This document shows positions 7,768 to 15,004 of a stretch of DNA of 35,035 bases, in pieces (within the stretch, counting starts at the first letter, position 1; every line of letters starts with the position of its first letter). The stretch spans positions 1-35,035 of the forward strand of contig JACESM010000006.1 of assembly GCA_013911835.1 (NCBI GenBank). The letters run 5' to 3'. Under the pieces are notes generated by a model. That model did not search any database and was not told the origin of the DNA. It saw only the letters and a list, made by a program, of their open reading frames with translations. A program made the translations under genes and the position numbers. Source of the stretch: Porphyrobacter sp. GTDB lineage: Bacteria; Pseudomonadota; Alphaproteobacteria; Sphingomonadales; Sphingomonadaceae.

Positions 7768-7787
7768 CTATATTTCAACGAATATAG
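7768..7787. promoter_or_regulatory. Inverted repeat CTATATT-N6-AATATAG in the divergent promoter region
   Basis: A perfect 7-bp inverted repeat with a 6-nt spacer lies between the divergent starts of the secreted protein (7746) and the receptor remnant (7839). The TATAT half sites and spacing recall ModE-type boxes, and the mod operon is adjacent. It is a good candidate operator shared by both directions. Confidence 0.5.
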
Positions 7788-7838
7788 CGAGTCGCCGCCC
7801 ACGGCAACTGGCAAAGCGGCATAATCAAGGGGTCTTTC

Positions 7839-9121
7839 ATGCGTCGTCTTGCTCTTCTCGCCTCCACGTCACCTCGCCGCAAGCGCAGGCGTGGCGCTGG
7901 CCGTTCTGGAACCTCGACAGCGTCTATTTCCTGTCGACCACCGCGATCACAGAGGCCGTGACGCTCAAGACCCGCGCCTATCTCAACAGCTTCGACAACC
8001 TGCTGCGCGGCTTCGACGACCGCACCCAGACCACCCAGACGCTGACCGCGGGGCGCGTGTTCAACAGCTGGTATGAGGACGAGGCCTATGGCGGCTCGGC
8101 CCAACTCGATTACGCCGCAGGCCGAAACCGCATCGCGCTGGCCTTCCACTATCGCCGCGATGAGCACGTCGAGTTTTCACAGGTCTTCCCCACCGGCTTC
8201 ATCGAGCCGCCGCAGCGCAGCCGCGAAGACACCTACAGCATCGCGCTGGAGGACACGCTGCAAGTGACGCCGACCCTGGTCCTGACGCTGGGCGGCAGTT
8301 ATGACTGGCGCGATCTGATCCAGTCGGATGATTTCGTGGTCAACACGGCCCGCACCGGCGGGAGCTTCGTCAACTATCCGCTGGTCGATGCCGACGCGTG
8401 GAACGCGCAAGGTCGTCTGAGCTGGCAGGTCGATGCCGCCAGCGAAGCCCACCTCTCTCTCTCCTCGCGCACACGCTTCCCGACGCTGTTCGAACGGTTC
8501 AGCTCGCGCTTCGGTGGGGCGACCTCGAACCCCGATCTACAAGCCGAACGCTCGACCAATCTTGAACTCGGCGGCAGCACCGAGCTGGGCGCGGTGCGGA
8601 TCGAAGGCGCGGCGTTCTATTCGTGGCTCGACGACGCGATCGTCGCCTTCCCGTTCATCTTCAACAACGCGATGGTGAGCCAGAGCCGCAATGTCGGTCA
8701 GGGCGAATACTACGGCGCAGAGGCCGCCGTGAACGCGCGCGTCAGCGAGACGCTGGAACTGGGCGGCAACTACACCTGGATCGAGCGCAACTTCACCGAT
8801 CCGAGTATCCCCGCTTTCGAACCGATCGGCGTGCCCACCCATAAAGGGTTCGTGTGGGCACAATGGACCCCGACCTTGCGCTTGGCCGTCATCCCCTCGC
8901 TGGAGATCACCTCTGACAGATGGACTGTGACGCCCACCGGCGCGCTCTACTACCGCACCGGCGCCTACACCCGCGCTGACCTGCGGATCGATTACGAGGT
9001 CGCGGACGGCATCGTGCTGGGCGCAGGCGTGCGCAACGCTTTCGACGAGAACTTCGCGCTCACTGACGGATTCCCCGAGCCCGGGCGGAGCTTCTATCTC
9101 AGCGCTCGCTCGCAGTTTTGA
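7839..9121 (+). pseudogene. TonB-dependent receptor remnant (signal start fused to second half of barrel)
   Basis: TonB-dependent receptors are outer-membrane barrels that import metal chelates, vitamins or sugars. From about 7900 the sequence encodes a clear barrel half (FWNLDSVYFLSTTAIT, YEDEAYGGSAQLDY, TSNPDLQAERSTNLELGG, VRNAFDENF) ending in the expected phenylalanine. The N-terminal plug and first strands are missing. Just upstream, ATGCGTCGTCTTGCT (7839) starts a signal peptide in one frame (MRRLALLAST), its continuation LAASAGVALA reads in a second frame, and the barrel in a third. One small indel plus a large internal deletion explains this. The ORF-track start at 7559 lies inside the opposite gene and is not credible. 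The intact gene was probably linked to the mod locus and the divergent secreted protein. Confidence 0.8.
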
Positions 9122-9152
9122 GGTCGGCTACTGGTGCGATGACTACCGATCT

Positions 9153-9301
9153 GGGGCCGCTTTCCGTATGGCGGCTCTTGGGAACAGATCTCGCAATAGC
9201 TGTCATTGACGGCGCAAATTGGACCCTATCGGCTGTCTACTCAGACCTGGCCGTTCCAGATGACCACAGCCATCGCCTGGTTCCGCCGAAAGCCGCCATT
9301 C
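9153..9301. repeat. Dispersed intergenic repeat, copy A (149 nt)
   Basis: The left end GGGGCCGCTTTCCGTATGGC and the right end CGAAAGCCGCCATTC match the ends of copies at 14744 and 16315 with few differences. The middle is longer and unrelated. TATGGCGGCT on the left and AGCCGCCATT on the right are inverted to each other. Confidence 0.5.
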
Positions 9302-9368
9302 TGTTTTCGGTACTGGCCCGATTATCGCGAGAGATACCGTGGATTTTGCACCCAAGGTTGCGTAATTC

Positions 9369-9386
9369 GTTGCATCCAAATGCAAC
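9369..9386. promoter_or_regulatory. Inverted repeat GTTGCAT-CCAA-ATGCAAC upstream of the phosphotransferase operon
   Basis: The arms are a perfect 7-bp inverted repeat and lie 27 nt before the chosen start. A related word, TTGCACCCAA, occurs 24 bp upstream. This looks like a repressor operator, but no regulator gene is adjacent to assign it to. Confidence 0.45.
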
Positions 9387-9413
9387 ATTTCGAAAATGAA
9401 GGGCCTGCTCAAA

Positions 9414-10391
9414 ATGTCAAATAATTCGGCAGCGTCTGCATCGGAGGTCATGGCGATGCTAGGCTGGTTGCCCGGTGATCGTCATGTGATTTCGGTCATA
9501 CCGGCCGGCGCAGGCAATATGAACCTTGTTGAACGGGTAGCGCTCGATAATCAGACATCGGTAATTCTGAAACGCGCCCGCGGCTGGGTTGAGAAGTATC
9601 CTCACATTCCTGCCCCAATTGAACGCGCTGAAGTTGAAGCGGCCTTTTATGCTGCGGTGGCGGCTAGCACTGCCGGTCGGGTAATGCCTAGGCATCTTGG
9701 CTTCAGCAAAGAATTTGCAGCCAATTTGTTTGCTGACCTTGGTGAAGGCACGGACGGAATGAGCGCCTATGCCGGACAAGTTATTAGTGATGATGCGCTT
9801 GATGCGATCGCCGACTGGATGCTTGCATTGCATGGTCTCGACGGCCCGTTCGATGACATTCTGACTAACACAGCAATGCGTTCCCTCAATGCTTTTCACA
9901 TTTTCGATTATCCGCTCGACCTCAATAATGGCTTGGTTCTTGAGGCAATCACGCCCGGCTTGCAGGTCCTAGCCGATGAGCTCAAACAGGATGATCGCTT
10001 CGTCGCGGCGGTTAAGGCGATTGGTCAGCGTTATCTTGGGGACGAGGGAGGAGTGTTGCTCCACGGCGATCTTTACCCTGGAAGCTGGTTGACGACCGAA
10101 ACAGGCATCTTTGTGATCGATCCGGAATTCTGCTGGATTGGCCCCCGTGAATGGGATGTGGGCGTGCTTGCTGCGCATCTCCGGCTCAGCGGCCAGCCTG
10201 AGAATTCTGCCAAACGGATCATCGAACGTTACGGCGTCGCGCTTGATCACCAGCTGCTGAATCAGGTTGTCGGCACAGAAATCATGCGGCGTTTGATCGG
10301 AGTAGCCCAACTGCCATTAAATATTGACCTTGAAGCCAAAGCCATGTTGCTTGCTGAAGCACGTAAGCTTGTCCTCGGAATTGCGAAATGA
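9414..10391 (+). CDS. Phosphotransferase resembling 5-methylthioribose kinase
   Basis: The 325-residue protein has the aminoglycoside-phosphotransferase/choline-kinase fold and looks most like 5-methylthioribose kinase (MtnK). Visible elements are a glycine-rich AGAGNMNLVERV, the ATP-binding lysine in SVILKRAR, catalytic HGDLYPGSW (H217, D219) and the metal-binding IDPEFCWIGPREWDVG (D236, E238), which is close to the MtnK form. It would phosphorylate a sugar, probably ribose-like, in the cytoplasm. I prefer the ATG at 9414 (AAGGG about 10 nt upstream) over 9396; an ATG at 9456 has the best ribosome binding site but would cut the first helix. It overlaps the nucleoside hydrolase gene in ATGA. 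Base composition is less GC-rich than its neighbours, hinting at transfer. The exact substrate is not settled. Confidence 0.82.
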   Translation: MSNNSAASASEVMAMLGWLPGDRHVISVIPAGAGNMNLVERVALDNQTSVILKRARGWVEKYPHIPAPIERAEVEAAFYAAVAASTAGRVMPRHLGFSKEFAANLFADLGEGTDGMSAYAGQVISDDALDAIADWMLALHGLDGPFDDILTNTAMRSLNAFHIFDYPLDLNNGLVLEAITPGLQVLADELKQDDRFVAAVKAIGQRYLGDEGGVLLHGDLYPGSWLTTETGIFVIDPEFCWIGPREWDVGVLAAHLRLSGQPENSAKRIIERYGVALDHQLLNQVVGTEIMRRLIGVAQLPLNIDLEAKAMLLAEARKLVLGIAK

Positions 10392-11263
10392 CGCGGCGCC
10401 GCGTCTGGATTGATACTGATCCTGCGATCACGGCTGGCAATGGCGAGGTCGATGATGCTTTTGCGCTTGTTCAGGCGCTCCGTTCGCCCGAGTTAGAAAT
10501 TGCGGGAGTGTCGGCAGTTTATGGCAACTCCGGCATTGATCACACATTCGCGATGGCGCGCGAAATTGTGGCACGCGCCGATTGCGCAGACATTCCGGTC
10601 TACCGCGGGAGCCGCTGCAGGGAAGATCGATCGGCAAACGATGCCACATCCGCGCTTACGCGAGCGCTCAATGATGGGCCATTGACGATCCTGGCGCTGG
10701 GCCCCCTGACCACCATCGCCGCAACGCTTGGTCTAAGCGATGCCCCGATAGGAAATGTTGAGGAGATTGTGTTTGTGGGCGGCAGACGTGATGGCTTGGA
10801 GTTTCTTGCAACGCGGATGCAGAAGAAGCCGTTCGGTGACATGAATTTCGAATGCGACCCTGCCGCAGCGTCCGAACTGCTTGCCCTCGGCGTGCCGATG
10901 ACTCTCGCTGGGTGGGAAGTCTCTTCAAAGACGTGGCTGACGCCTCATGATCTTGATCGGTTGCGTGACGAAGGGGGAGAATGTGCCCGGTGGCTTGCGG
11001 CGAGTGCGCGCGCGTGGCAGTCGGACTGGCAGCGCAATTTTGCCGCGCGGGGGTTTACCCCCTTCGATACTTTGGCTGTGGGTTGGTTGCTTTTACCTGA
11101 TGCTTTCACCCGATACCGCTGGCCAACCAGGATTGACCATGACGGGCACCGACCTCTTTTTGTCGCTGACCCTTCCTTCGATGGGCCAATCGTCACCTAT
11201 CTGCGCGAAGTCGACAATGATCGATTTCACGCCAATCTGATGCGGCGGTTGCTGCGCAGCTGA
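10388..11263 (+). CDS. Nucleoside hydrolase (IunH/CU-NH family), variant
   Basis: Nucleoside hydrolases cleave the N-glycosidic bond of ribonucleosides to give base and ribose, using a calcium ion held by clustered aspartates. The 291-residue protein has the N-terminal aspartate motif in a stretched form, WIDTDPAI-TAGNGEV-DDAFAL (D9, D11, D22, D23), then ILALGPLTTIA, the substrate-binding MNFECDPAAA and the late aspartate in FDTLAVGWLL. The usual histidine before that aspartate (HDPLA in classic members) is a phenylalanine, so leaving-group activation must differ. It overlaps the kinase-like gene by 4 bp and is certainly co-translated. Together they could release and phosphorylate the sugar of a nucleoside; methylthioadenosine or another 5'-modified nucleoside is possible. 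GC content is below the window average. Confidence 0.87.
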   Translation: MTRRRVWIDTDPAITAGNGEVDDAFALVQALRSPELEIAGVSAVYGNSGIDHTFAMAREIVARADCADIPVYRGSRCREDRSANDATSALTRALNDGPLTILALGPLTTIAATLGLSDAPIGNVEEIVFVGGRRDGLEFLATRMQKKPFGDMNFECDPAAASELLALGVPMTLAGWEVSSKTWLTPHDLDRLRDEGGECARWLAASARAWQSDWQRNFAARGFTPFDTLAVGWLLLPDAFTRYRWPTRIDHDGHRPLFVADPSFDGPIVTYLREVDNDRFHANLMRRLLRS

Positions 11264-11324
11264 GACAGGACTGCAAAGCTATCCCCCTCAACGGCCCTTG
11301 CGGCTTGCTCGGTCGCCACGGTGG

Positions 11325-11362
11325 CGGCCCTCGACCGGCTTCATGGCAAGCGGTCAGGGCCG
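11325..11362. terminator. Strong hairpin between convergent genes (bidirectional terminator candidate)
   Basis: CGGCCCT-c-GACCG pairs with CGGTC-AGGGCCG around a 13-nt loop, giving a 12-bp stem with one bulge. It sits between the stop of the nucleoside hydrolase gene (11263) and the end of the convergent receptor gene (11376). There is no T-run, so it may act as a read-through barrier rather than a classic intrinsic terminator. Confidence 0.45.
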
Positions 11363-11375
11363 AGAGAAATTGTGA

Positions 11376-14300
11376 TCAGAACTTGTAGGCCAGTCCGAAC
11401 TGGAACTGTCGCGGGGGACCGGCATTGCGTTGCACGAAGGGTGCGCCGCCGCCGAACTGGATCTGGTTTGAAGTGGTCGCGGCATTGGCGAAGCCGCTTT
11501 CGTTGTTGGTGTTCAGCACGTTGAACACGTCCGCGCTCGCCTCGATCCGCCCGCCAAGCACCGGCAGAGCATAACGCACGCCGACATCAATCGTGGCTGA
11601 CCATGGCAGGCGTCCGGAATTGCGGCTTTCCCCAGGGAAGCGGTCCGAATTGCCGAGGAAATTCTCGCCAAAGCTCGCCCCGTCGCCGTTCAGGTCCTGC
11701 GTGCCGAAGATGAGCGCATCAGGCACCAGATTGACCGGCTGACCCGATTGGAACAGTCCCGCCAGCGTCACCGTCATCCCATCCACCGGGTAAAGATAGC
11801 CCACCGCCGAGATCACGTGCCGCCGGTCGTTGGCCGAGGGTCCGAACTCCGTGCTGAAGTCATTGGCGTTGGCTGCGCGGAAGTTGATATCATCGGTATC
11901 GTTGCGTAGGCGCGAGAGGGTGTAGCTGACGCGGAAGGCATAGGGATCATCGCCGCGCGCCTTAATCGCTTGCAGGATCAAAGCGAGGTACTCGGCCTCG
12001 CCAGCAGTTTCCGAAACCGTGATCTGTCGCGCCCCACCTGGCAGAAGGCCGACTGGGCGCGACGCATCCGCCGCTGCCTGCGAGCGCGCCAGCCCGAGGC
12101 TTTGCGCCAGCGCGAAACGCGCGGCATTGTCTGGCTGCGCGCGCAGCAGGGCGATATTGGCATCGGTCAGATTGGCAAGGTTGGGGGTGAAGGGTGTAGG
12201 CGCGTTGAGATCGCGCAGCCGCACCAGATTCTCCGAACGGCTATAGAGCGCGTCGACCGAAAGAGTCAGCGTGCTGGTCGCCTGATATTGGTAGCCGCCG
12301 CTGATCTGCACGCTCCAGGGATTGTCATAGCCGGTCGGACTGAGGATCCGCGCTTCGTTGATGATTGCCGTGTCGCGCAAGTTCTGCACGGCCTCCGGCG
12401 CGGGGCATTCCGCAACTGTGGCACAGACGGGCGAGACGGTGAGATTACCGTCAAAGGTGATATCGCCAAGGTCGACACCCGCCGGGATCACGCCGCGACT
12501 TTGCAATTGCCCCAGCTGGCTGAGGAAGCCCGCCGAGGTGGTGTTGCGCTGCAAAGCGTCCGAAATCACCGCGTAGGACAGTTTGCCAGTGAAGATCCCG
12601 GCCCCGAACCGCACCGAAGACCGCGCATCGGGCTGCCAGTTGAGCGCGAGGCGCGGGGCGATGTTGTCGGTATCGCCGTCTCCCGCGCCGCGCTCGGTCA
12701 GGGTGTCGTAATCCCAGCGCAGCCCCAGGGTGGCGGTAAAATCGGGGGCAAGCTGCCATTGATCCTCGAGATAGAAGGCAATCAGCGTCTGGCTGGTGCC
12801 AAAGCTTTGCGGGCGCAGCTCCACCGAATAGTTGGCGACCAGCGGGTTCAATGCCAGCACATCCTGCGCGTTCAGCGCGAGCCCGCGCGATGTCAGGCTG
12901 GCGAGTTGCGCGGCAGTCAAATCGACCGTGAAATTGCCATCGGGATTGCCGCCGCCGAGCAGGTCGAAGTCCGAATGGATCACGTCCGCGCCGACCCGCA
13001 GCGTATGCGCGCCAAAGTCACGCTGGAGCCGGTGGGTGGTTTGCCACGTCTCCTCCAGATCGTCGAACACAAAGCCGGGGTGGCCGACCACCCCCGCCAC
13101 TAGCCCGGAAGGATCGCGCAGCACCACCTGTGGCCCCGGCGCGCCCACCGGCTCGCCGAAATCCCAGCGGAAGCGGCTGAACTGCACCGCGCCGTCATAG
13201 CTCCACACCGCCCCGGCATAGCTGGCAGTCGCGGCGACCAAAGTTGAGAAGCGATCCTGACGCGATCCCGCCGAAGGAAAGGTATTGTTGCCCCCGCCCA
13301 GCCCGCCGCCCGGCCGGTCCACCGTCACGCGCCCGATATTGACTCGCGCGCCAAGGGTCCAGTCGTCCGTCAGACGGTGATCGAGCCGCAGCGATCCAAG
13401 GTGGAATTCATTGTTGCCAGTAACCGTATCGACGATCCCCAACGCCGGCGCGTCCACCACCTGGGTGTTGCGATCACGGGTGTATTCATAGTTCGCGTAG
13501 AAGAACGTCCGGTCGCGCGCGATCGGTCCACCAACGGCAAAGCCACCCTGATAGCGTTCGAAGCTTTCGCCCACCGCATTGCCGGTCAGATCGCGGCGCG
13601 GGAAAGGTGAACTGGAATCGAGCGGGCGGCCGGGGCGGATCAGGCCATAGACCTCGCCGGTCAGATCATTGCTGCCGGAGGGGGTGGTGTAATTGACGAT
13701 GCCATTGGCGGTGCGACCGTAGGCGGCGGAATAGGAGTTGGCCAACACCGTCACCTCGCGGGTGAAGCCCAGGGGCACCGGAAACTTGATCCCGCCGAGG
13801 AAATTCTCGTTATTGTCCAGACCGTCGATCAGGTAATTGGTATCGAGCCCGTTCGCGCCATTGATCGATATCGATGGCGCTTCCGAGAAGAACCCGGTCG
13901 AGGGAACCACGTTGGGCAAGCGGATCAGGGAGCCGATCACGTCGCGCCCCTCGATCGGCAGGGCGAGCAGCTGCTCGCGCGCCAAAGAGGCGGAAATCTC
14001 GGCATTGGCGGTGTTGAGCCCGGTGATCGCGCGCGCGGCAGTAACGATGATCCCGGCGCTTTCCGGTGCGGTGAGTTGCAGGATAACGCTGCGGACAAAA
14101 TTGGCGCGCAGTTGGATCGGCTGAGCGTCAAGGCCGGCATATTGATCCGAAGCCGGCACCGACACGAGATACTCGCCCGCCGTGGTCAACCCGTCAGCGC
14201 CGACCCGCCCACGTGCATCGGTGCGCAGCCGCCGTTCAAAGCCGATTGCGCGGTTTGCGATCACCACCTCGGTATCGGCGACCGGTGCCCCGGCCTCATC

Positions 14301-14414
14301 CACCACCGCAATCTCGATCCCGGCCTGCTGCGCCAGCACCGGCGGAGCCATGACAACCGAAATGGCGCCGAGGGCGGTTGCCCCGACGGTGGCACGAAGG
14401 ATGGTCGCAAGCAT
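11376..14414 (-). CDS. TonB-dependent receptor with carboxypeptidase-regulatory-like domain (OAR type)
   Basis: This intact 1012-residue outer-membrane receptor has a signal peptide ending near VLAQQ (residue 28), then a carboxypeptidase-regulatory-like beta sandwich (IEIAVVDEAGAPVADTEVV to about 115), a plug domain (SISINGANGLDTNYLIDGLDN near 190-215) and a long barrel ending in LAYKF with terminal phenylalanine. Proteins of this type import or bind larger substrates such as oligosaccharides or peptides; the substrate here cannot be read. The start at 14414 is set by the signal peptide and by GAGGGG about 7 nt upstream; the ORF track runs 57 codons too far. It stands alone, convergent with the nucleoside hydrolase operon. 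A palindromic word cluster lies upstream. Confidence 0.92.
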   Translation of the reverse strand: MLATILRATVGATALGAISVVMAPPVLAQQAGIEIAVVDEAGAPVADTEVVIANRAIGFERRLRTDARGRVGADGLTTAGEYLVSVPASDQYAGLDAQPIQLRANFVRSVILQLTAPESAGIIVTAARAITGLNTANAEISASLAREQLLALPIEGRDVIGSLIRLPNVVPSTGFFSEAPSISINGANGLDTNYLIDGLDNNENFLGGIKFPVPLGFTREVTVLANSYSAAYGRTANGIVNYTTPSGSNDLTGEVYGLIRPGRPLDSSSPFPRRDLTGNAVGESFERYQGGFAVGGPIARDRTFFYANYEYTRDRNTQVVDAPALGIVDTVTGNNEFHLGSLRLDHRLTDDWTLGARVNIGRVTVDRPGGGLGGGNNTFPSAGSRQDRFSTLVAATASYAGAVWSYDGAVQFSRFRWDFGEPVGAPGPQVVLRDPSGLVAGVVGHPGFVFDDLEETWQTTHRLQRDFGAHTLRVGADVIHSDFDLLGGGNPDGNFTVDLTAAQLASLTSRGLALNAQDVLALNPLVANYSVELRPQSFGTSQTLIAFYLEDQWQLAPDFTATLGLRWDYDTLTERGAGDGDTDNIAPRLALNWQPDARSSVRFGAGIFTGKLSYAVISDALQRNTTSAGFLSQLGQLQSRGVIPAGVDLGDITFDGNLTVSPVCATVAECPAPEAVQNLRDTAIINEARILSPTGYDNPWSVQISGGYQYQATSTLTLSVDALYSRSENLVRLRDLNAPTPFTPNLANLTDANIALLRAQPDNAARFALAQSLGLARSQAAADASRPVGLLPGGARQITVSETAGEAEYLALILQAIKARGDDPYAFRVSYTLSRLRNDTDDINFRAANANDFSTEFGPSANDRRHVISAVGYLYPVDGMTVTLAGLFQSGQPVNLVPDALIFGTQDLNGDGASFGENFLGNSDRFPGESRNSGRLPWSATIDVGVRYALPVLGGRIEASADVFNVLNTNNESGFANAATTSNQIQFGGGAPFVQRNAGPPRQFQFGLAYKF

Positions 14415-14457
14415 GAAGGTCCCCTCTTCTGAGTGTCTGCACCCTGCCGGATGCCAC

Positions 14458-14473
14458 CATTGCTGCAATGCAG
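14458..14473. promoter_or_regulatory. Overlapping short palindromes upstream of the OAR-type receptor
   Basis: CATTG-CTG-CAATG and CTGCA-A-TGCAG overlap about 44-60 nt upstream of the receptor start. Such nested TGCA palindromes resemble operators of LacI- or GntR-type repressors, but no regulator gene is adjacent and the sites are short. Confidence 0.25.
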
Positions 14474-14743
14474 TTCCGTTTGAGGCTTTTGAAAAGTTAC
14501 GGCAGAAGCGATTTTCCAACCGATAACCCCTGGCAATCTCGGTTCGGACAAGAGGGCTCGCGACCACAAGGCCCTTTGTCGGCACGTAACTCGCAGATCT
14601 TTTATCTTCCGGTTTCAGCCGAATTGGTCGTCCCGGAATGCGGCGCCGTTCGGCAGTCAGGTCCCCAATTTAAGATGTTTCGAACGGAATGAACAAGTAG
14701 CTGCTTTCAGGAAGTCGCATGTCACAACCCGAACGTTTGACAT

Positions 14744-14798
14744 GGGGTCGCTTTCGGAATGGCGGGAATTTTCCAACAGCCGGGGAAAGCCGCCATGC
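14744..14798. repeat. Dispersed intergenic repeat, copy B (55 nt)
   Basis: It begins GGGGTCGCTTTCGGAATGGC and ends GGAAAGCCGCCATGC. Compared with copy C, which has the same length, the first 20 bases agree at 17 positions and the last 15 at 14, while the middle 20 differ. ATGGCGG and CCGCCAT form an inverted pair, so a hairpin is possible. Confidence 0.55.
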
Positions 14799-15004
14799 GG
14801 CTTTCGGGATCGCGCGTAGGCCCGGCTCATGGCAGGTCGTGGGTGGATTGCTGAAGGACGGCTTAAGGACGTTTTGCGAGCGGGGTCAGGCACCAGGCCA
14901 ACCTCTTTTGATCGCTCACCGATTCCATGAAAGTTGCCGAGATCAGGAGATCCTCAATCTTTTCATGCCAGATTCCAGCGGCTTGAAGAAGGAGCTGGTG
15001 TCGC

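Larger units (their letters stand above)
9122..9413. other. Gene-free gap with dispersed repeat copy and operator-like sites
   Basis: The 93-codon ORF called here has no family features and I leave it out. The gap holds the longest copy of the dispersed repeat (9153-9301), two TTGCA(C/T)CCAA words at 9346 and 9370, and the inverted repeat at 9369-9386. It is the probable promoter region of the phosphotransferase operon. Confidence 0.5.
14415..15004. other. 590-nt gene-free stretch between receptor and orphan gene
   Basis: The short ORFs reported here on both strands show no family features, signal peptides or ribosome binding sites, and I treat them as chance. The stretch holds the receptor promoter region, dispersed repeat copy B at 14744-14798 and the leader of the 15005 gene. 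Words of the type TTTCGGAATG recur across it, so more degraded repeat fragments may be present. Confidence 0.5.

Noticed and set aside
9118-9399. 93-codon ORF after the receptor remnant
   Set aside because: It has no ribosome binding site or family features and spans the dispersed repeat.
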